NCBI GenBank assembly: GCA_024640405.1
Contig: JAHEFB010000028.1
Location: forward strand, 1-58,664
Length of the DNA: 58,664 bases
Reading direction: 5' to 3'
Source: Alphaproteobacteria bacterium
Lineage (GTDB): Bacteria > Pseudomonadota > Alphaproteobacteria > Rhizobiales > Aestuariivirgaceae
This document shows, piece by piece, positions 54,800 through 58,664 of the stretch. The notes under the pieces were generated by a model. The model was not told the origin of the DNA and made no database searches. It saw nothing but the letters and a program-made list of their open reading frames with translations. The first letter of the stretch is position 1. Each line of letters starts with the position of its first letter. The position numbers and the translations under genes were made by a program.

Positions 54800-56473
54800 C
54801 TACATATTGGGATAATTCGGGCCTTCGCCACCTTGAGGCACCGTCCAGTTGATATTCTGGGCCGGATCCTTGATGTCACAGGTCTTGCAGTGGACACAGT
54901 TCTGGAAATTAATCTGGAACTTGTCATTGTCGTCCTCATCCTTGACAATTTCATAGACCCCCGCCGGACAATAACGCTGTGCCGGTTCTGCGTACTCCGG
55001 CAAGTTCCGGCTGATTGGTACGGAAGCATCCTTCAGATGCAGATGGGCGGGCTGATTCTCATCGTGATTGGTGGCTGAGTAGGCGACATTGGTCAGTCTG
55101 TCGAAAGACAACACGCCATCGGGCCTGGGATAGTCTATTACAGGATAATCTGCAGCTTTTCCGGTCGATTCTGCGTCATTCTTTTCATGCTTCATGGTGC
55201 CGAACAACGAGAATCCGAACAGCTGGTTTGTCCACATGTCCAGTCCACCCAATGCGAGCCCGCCGATCAGGCCGAGCTTCGACCAAAGTGGTTTTACGTT
55301 GCGGACCTTCTTGAGATCATCGGTGATCGGAGACTTGTCCCAGGCCGTCTGGTACTCAACCAGTTCGTCACCGGCGCGCCCTGCGGCGATGGCAGCAGCG
55401 GCAGCGTCGGCAGCCAGCATGCCGGACATCATGGCGTTATGAGACCCCTTGATCCGCGGCACATTGACCATGCCGGCAGAACATCCGATGAGCACACCAC
55501 CCGGGAAGGACAGTCTGGGCACCGCCTGGTAACCGCCCTCGGTGATGGCCCGCGCACCATAAGCCACACGGCGACCGCCGGTCAGCACATCTGCGATCAG
55601 CGGATGATGCTTGAAGCGCTGAAACTCCATGTAGGGGAAGAGATGGGGGTTCTTGTAGTTCAGGTGAACCACAAATCCTATTGAAACCAGGTTATCCTCC
55701 AGATGGTACATGAAAGAACCGCCGCCTGTCCTGGTATCAAGCGGCCAACCCATTGTATGGGTGACCTGACCGGGCTTGTGGTTTTCCGGCTTGACCTCCC
55801 AGAGTTCCTTCATGCCGATACCGAACTTCTGGGGGCTCTTGCCTTCCGACAGGTTGTATTTGTCGATCAGCACCTTGGCCAGCGAACCGCGCACGCCTTC
55901 GCCAATCATGACGTATTTGCCGTGCAGTTCCATGCCCGGCTCATAGTCCGGACCGGGCTTGCCGTCCTTGCCGACGCCGAAGACGCCTGCAACGACCCCC
56001 TTCACAGAGCCGTCGTCATTGTAGACCAGATCCGAGCAGGCAAAACCGGGGTAAATTTCAACACCCATGCCTTCTGCCTGTTCAGCAAGCCAGCGGCATA
56101 CATTTCCCAGCGACACCGCGTAGTTGCCGTGATTGTTCATCAGCGGCGGCATCATGAAATTCGGCAGGCGCAAGGCACCTGAGTGGCCAAGCATGTAAAA
56201 GCGGTCTTCCCTGACCTCGGTCTTCAGCGGGGCGCCCTTTTCCTTCCAGTCAGGGATCAGTTGATTGAGTGCGACCGGATCGACCACCGCGCCGGATAAA
56301 ATGTGCGCACCAACTTCAGAGCCTTTTTCGAGCACGCAGACCGAGATCTCGGTTCCGGCTTTTTCCGCCAGCTGCTTGAGGCGAATTGCGGCCGACAGGC
56401 CGGCAGGTCCGGCGCCGACGATAACAACATCAAACTCCATGGACTCGCGTTCCACTGCCATTGCCTGATTCAT
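54800..56473 (-). CDS. etfD: Electron transfer flavoprotein-ubiquinone oxidoreductase
   Basis: Membrane-associated flavoprotein of about 557 residues that passes electrons from ETF to ubiquinone. The FAD motif VVIVGAGPAGLSAAIRLK is near the N-terminus, GRLSFPGGVLIGCSAGM is mid-protein, and the C-terminal [4Fe-4S] cluster cysteines appear in YCPAGVYE and CVHCKTCDIKDP. Fits the acyl-CoA dehydrogenase encoded at 22868. The ATG at 56473 (with GGGAG 11 bases upstream) or 56461 is the probable start; the frame to 56566 has no match. It diverges from the uracil-DNA glycosylase. Confidence 0.95.
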   Translation of the reverse strand: MNQAMAVERESMEFDVVIVGAGPAGLSAAIRLKQLAEKAGTEISVCVLEKGSEVGAHILSGAVVDPVALNQLIPDWKEKGAPLKTEVREDRFYMLGHSGALRLPNFMMPPLMNNHGNYAVSLGNVCRWLAEQAEGMGVEIYPGFACSDLVYNDDGSVKGVVAGVFGVGKDGKPGPDYEPGMELHGKYVMIGEGVRGSLAKVLIDKYNLSEGKSPQKFGIGMKELWEVKPENHKPGQVTHTMGWPLDTRTGGGSFMYHLEDNLVSIGFVVHLNYKNPHLFPYMEFQRFKHHPLIADVLTGGRRVAYGARAITEGGYQAVPRLSFPGGVLIGCSAGMVNVPRIKGSHNAMMSGMLAADAAAAAIAAGRAGDELVEYQTAWDKSPITDDLKKVRNVKPLWSKLGLIGGLALGGLDMWTNQLFGFSLFGTMKHEKNDAESTGKAADYPVIDYPRPDGVLSFDRLTNVAYSATNHDENQPAHLHLKDASVPISRNLPEYAEPAQRYCPAGVYEIVKDEDDNDKFQINFQNCVHCKTCDIKDPAQNINWTVPQGGEGPNYPNM

Positions 56474-56573
56474 GTGCCTGATAACTCCCGAATTCAAAGC
56501 CCATTTGCCTGTTTCCGGTGTTATAGTGGACCAGTTCAAAGACGCAATATGTCCCTGAAAGGTCATCTACAGG

Positions 56574-57467
56574 GTGATTGAAGACACAAAATCCAATCAG
56601 AACCCATCCGCGCAGTCAGCGGCCGCTGCGGTTCTGCAGTGGTATGCCGACATGGGTGTGGGCGAAGCTACCTCCTGTGTTCCGGCAGATGGATTTCAGC
56701 AATCTGAAGAACTTAACGCCCGCAAGGTGGCAGTGCCGGAGAATACGGCCACAATTCAGAGCTCGCGGGCGCCGCTCAACAGACCCGCCGCACCATCACC
56801 GCAGGCGCCGCGCCCGGTTCCGAGGCAGCCGGCTGCTGCGCCTTCAATGGCCATGGACGAAGTCGAGGGCCTTGCGCAAGCCTGCACCAGCCTCGATGAA
56901 CTTGCCCGCACGCTGGATCAATTTGACGCATGCCCGCTGAAACGCACCGCCACACAACTGTGTTTCGCTGACGGTTTGCCGGGTGCGCATGTGATGATCA
57001 TCGGCGAAGCTCCCGGGCGGGATGAAGATGAACAGGGGCGGCCGTTTGTTGGCCGATCGGGACAGTTGCTCGACAAAATGCTGGCCTGCATTGATCTCGA
57101 CAGAAAAAGCGACGATCCGGCCGGGTCCGTCTTTATCAGCAACATTGTATTCTGGCGGCCGCCGGGCAACCGAAAACCATCCACAGCCGAAGTGATGATG
57201 TGCCTGCCGTTTGTGAAACGCGCCATTGAACTGGCAAGGCCCCGGATCGTGATCGCGGCCGGCGCAACACCTGCCCAGGCCCTGCTGGATACGCCGACCG
57301 GCATCACCCGCATGCGGGGAAGCTGGAAAACCATCACCACCGGCATTGGCGAGGTGGACGTCATGCCGACGCTGCATCCGTCCTATTTGCTGCGGTCTCC
57401 GGAAGCCAAGCGGTTTGCCTGGCGCGATCTGGTTGCAGTAAAGGCAAAACTGCTCGCTGAGCAGTGA
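56574..57467 (+). CDS. Family-4-like uracil-DNA glycosylase with incomplete Fe-S ligand set
   Basis: Protein of 297 residues. About 105 N-terminal residues are Ala/Pro-rich and low-complexity; the glycosylase domain follows with [19 protein letters not shown] (about 142-160), NRKPSTAEV and [14 protein letters not shown]. Classical family-4 enzymes hold a [4Fe-4S] cluster with four Cys. Here only C120 (DACPL) and C210 (VMMCLPF) match; the partner positions are F117 and W194 ([10 protein letters not shown]). C130 and C172 are additional. It should excise uracil from DNA, but cluster binding is doubtful. The start is a GTG at 56574 with AAAGG about 11 bases before; a later start is possible because the first 90 residues are not conserved. 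Confidence 0.83.
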   Translation: MIEDTKSNQNPSAQSAAAAVLQWYADMGVGEATSCVPADGFQQSEELNARKVAVPENTATIQSSRAPLNRPAAPSPQAPRPVPRQPAAAPSMAMDEVEGLAQACTSLDELARTLDQFDACPLKRTATQLCFADGLPGAHVMIIGEAPGRDEDEQGRPFVGRSGQLLDKMLACIDLDRKSDDPAGSVFISNIVFWRPPGNRKPSTAEVMMCLPFVKRAIELARPRIVIAAGATPAQALLDTPTGITRMRGSWKTITTGIGEVDVMPTLHPSYLLRSPEAKRFAWRDLVAVKAKLLAEQ

Positions 57468-57551
57468 ATTCGGTATACAAGTGGAAACAGAAACGAGGCC
57501 CGCCGCTTGCCGGCAGAGGGTATCACTGAAATTGAACATTGGAGGCTAGCC

Positions 57552-58100
57552 ATGCCGAATGTTGACAAAGCCAGACCGTTTATTCCCGTGCGGATTGCGG
57601 TTCTCACCATTTCCGATACACGCACACTGGAGAACGATAAATCAGGCAACACCCTCAGCCAGCTGATCGGCGATGCAGGACATGATCTTTCTGCGCGCGC
57701 CATCTGCAAGGATGAAGTCCGCTCCATCCGCGCAACCTTGCGGAAATGGTTCAAGCGCAATGATACCGATGTCATTATCACCACCGGCGGCACCGGACTG
57801 ACCGGCCGTGATGTAACCATCGAAGCGGTCCGCCCGCTGCTGGACAAGGAGGCAGACGGTTTTGCAACGGTGTTCCACATGATGTCGTTCGGCAAGATCG
57901 GCACCTCGACCGTACAGTCGCGCACGATGGCGGGTGTTGCCGCAGGAAAGTATGTGTTCTGCCTGCCGGGATCGCCCGGCGCCTGCAGGGACGGCTGGAA
58001 CGAGATCCTGGTCAAGCAACTCGACTACCGGCACATGCCGTGCAACTTCGTCGAGATAATGCCAAGGCTGGACGAGCACCTGCAGCGCAGCAAGGGGTGA
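57552..58100 (+). CDS. moaB: Molybdenum cofactor biosynthesis protein B
   Basis: Protein of 182 residues of the MoaB/MogA fold. It has IAVLTISDTRTLENDKSGN, then IITTGGTGLTGRDVTIEAV (the molybdopterin-binding TGGTG motif near residue 80) and FCLPGSPGACRDGWNEIL. MoaB/MogA adenylate molybdopterin before metal insertion. The start at 57552 has GGAGG six bases upstream. It follows the uracil-DNA glycosylase by 84 bases on the same strand. Confidence 0.92.
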   Translation: MPNVDKARPFIPVRIAVLTISDTRTLENDKSGNTLSQLIGDAGHDLSARAICKDEVRSIRATLRKWFKRNDTDVIITTGGTGLTGRDVTIEAVRPLLDKEADGFATVFHMMSFGKIGTSTVQSRTMAGVAAGKYVFCLPGSPGACRDGWNEILVKQLDYRHMPCNFVEIMPRLDEHLQRSKG

Positions 58101-58138
58101 CGGGTGATGAATCCTGAGGGGTAACTGCTGCCTGTTTT

Positions 58139-58170
58139 ATAGCGCTCACGCAAACAGCCTGACGGCTGCG
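58139..58170. repeat. Left arm of composite repeat island B
   Basis: AGCGCTCACGCAAACAGCCT followed by GACGGCTGCG repeats, with few changes, the inverted arm of island A (41676-41717) and the end of its direct units (GGCTGCTGGCGTGAGCGG, reversed). It opens a run of repeats that continues to the window end. Confidence 0.6.
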
Positions 58171-58178
58171 AATTTTTG

Positions 58179-58480
58179 TTGGTCGAACAGCTTGTCCGCC
58201 TGCGGCAGGCCGTTCTTGTCTGTTGGTCGAACAACTTGTCCGCCTGCGGCAGGCCGTTCTTGTCTTTTGGTCGAACAGCTTGTCCGCCTGCGGCGGGCCG
58301 TTCTTGTCTGTTGGTCGAACAGCTTGTCCGCCTGCGGCAGGCCGTTCTTGTCTTTTGGTCGAACAGCTTGTCCGCCTGCGGCGGGCCGTTCTTGTCTGTT
58401 GGTCGAACAGCTTGTCCGCCTGCGGCAGGCCGTTCTTGTCTGTTGGTCGAACAGCTTGTCCGCCTGCGGCAGGCCGTTCT
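58179..58480. repeat. 44-bp tandem repeat array, 6.9 copies
   Basis: Units start TTGGTCGAACAGCTTGTCCG at 58179, 58223, 58267, 58311, 58355, 58399 and 58443, exactly 44 bases apart, each with the small palindrome CCTGCGGCAGG. Variants alternate: units 3 and 5 have GGCGGGCC, and the links after units 2 and 4 read TCTTTT instead of TCTGTT, so an 88-bp pair has itself been duplicated. The array reads open in several frames only because 44 is not a multiple of three and the unit lacks stops. I do not treat those frames as genes. Confidence 0.9.
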
Positions 58481-58510
58481 CCGACCCGGAACATCCTCCC
58501 GTATTATCGC

Positions 58511-58593
58511 CATTCCCGCGAAAGCGGGATTCCAGACTTTGCGGCATACACCACTCTTGCCGGCATTGGATCCCCGGTTTCACGGGGATGACG
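58511..58593. repeat. Pair of palindromic units (RPE-like)
   Basis: Two hairpins: CATTCCCGCGAAAGCGGGAT at 58511 and ATCCCCGGTTTCACGGGGAT at 58570. Both are widespread intergenic palindrome wordings in alphaproteobacteria, and the second shares its flanks with the hairpin at 3141-3170. They lie between the 44-bp array and the right arm of island B. Confidence 0.65.
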
Positions 58594-58612
58594 CTGGTGA
58601 TGAATTCCTCTT

Positions 58613-58664
58613 CCGAAGCACGAAGTGCTGAGGCAAGTCCGACTGGCCGTCGCAGGCAGTACGC
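58613..58664. repeat. Right arm of composite repeat island B, cut by the window edge
   Basis: CGAAGCACGAAGTGCTGAGG followed by CAAGTCCGACTGGCCGTCGCA matches the start of the direct units of island A (from 41788, with CGAAGCACGAAGTGCTGAGG identical). It runs to the end of the window, so its full extent is unknown. Confidence 0.6.

Noticed and set aside
58012..58631. Long open frames on both strands across the 44-bp array
   Set aside because: They exist because the 44-bp unit has no stop and shifts frame each copy. The predicted peptides are the same repeat read in three frames, with no independent start signals.
58139..58664. CRISPR array
   Set aside because: The repeats are directly adjacent 44-bp units without unique spacers, and no cas gene is present in the window.

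Overview
The window looks like a chromosomal segment of an alphaproteobacterium, most likely of the order Hyphomicrobiales (Rhizobiales). This is inferred from protein character: an Omp25/Omp31-type beta-barrel, a decaprenyl/octaprenyl synthase, paired glyQ-glyS, pyruvate phosphate dikinase, BioY, AcuI, a TolB/TPR-type class III cyclase, and Rhizobiales-style dispersed palindromic repeats whose ends read AGAGCAT. The species cannot be named from sequence alone.

Layout. (1) 0-3 kb: the start of an unidentified gene at the left edge, a pcaF-like thiolase, bioY, and a divergent LACTB2-like hydrolase. (2) 3.2-9.3 kb: a catabolic block with an AMP-forming acyl-CoA ligase, an amidase, a GabT-like aminotransferase and an omega-amino acid aminotransferase. 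(3) 9.4-14.4 kb: an FG-GAP repeat protein coupled to a Cys/Met-type PLP enzyme and an SDR; pdxH; then fabI overlapping a histidine phosphatase. (4) 14.4-19.2 kb: an outer-membrane protein made of two tandem barrels, aroC, a haloacid dehalogenase and a methyltransferase. (5) 19.4-25.7 kb: an intact cyclase/TolB/TPR protein, HDAC-xseB, a large acyl-CoA dehydrogenase and a Sua5-type threonylcarbamoyl-AMP synthase. (6) 25.9-28.4 kb: a small accessory patch with the remnant of a second cyclase/TolB gene, a flavin monooxygenase and a DUF1326 protein. (7) 28.7-38.8 kb: FAD-linked oxidase, ypeA, SRAP peptidase, Nudix, DUF3179, acuI, ygfZ-tag-HD protein, a class IV aminotransferase and a SleB-type hydrolase. 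(8) 38.8-58.1 kb: core genes ppdK, glyS/glyQ, an unlisted 59-aa gene, an S49 peptidase, a TrmN6-like methyltransferase, DUF2007, a polyprenyl synthase, ispE, a TPR protein, a lytic transglycosylase, ETF:ubiquinone oxidoreductase, an unusual family-4 uracil-DNA glycosylase and moaB.

The gene content is mostly housekeeping and general catabolism. Acyl-CoA ligase, acyl-CoA dehydrogenase, thiolase, AcuI and ETF-QO together support fatty- and short-acid oxidation feeding electrons to quinone. I found no CRISPR array, tRNA, rRNA, intact transposase or recognisable defence system.

The most unusual content lies between genes. There are two copies of a ~94-bp palindromic element, a ~266-bp element with 34-bp inverted ends, a 55-bp tandem repeat, and two composite repeat islands (41.7 kb and 58.1 kb) that share terminal arms but carry different interiors, one of them a 44-bp tandem array. 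At least two of these elements provide the stop codon of the preceding gene.
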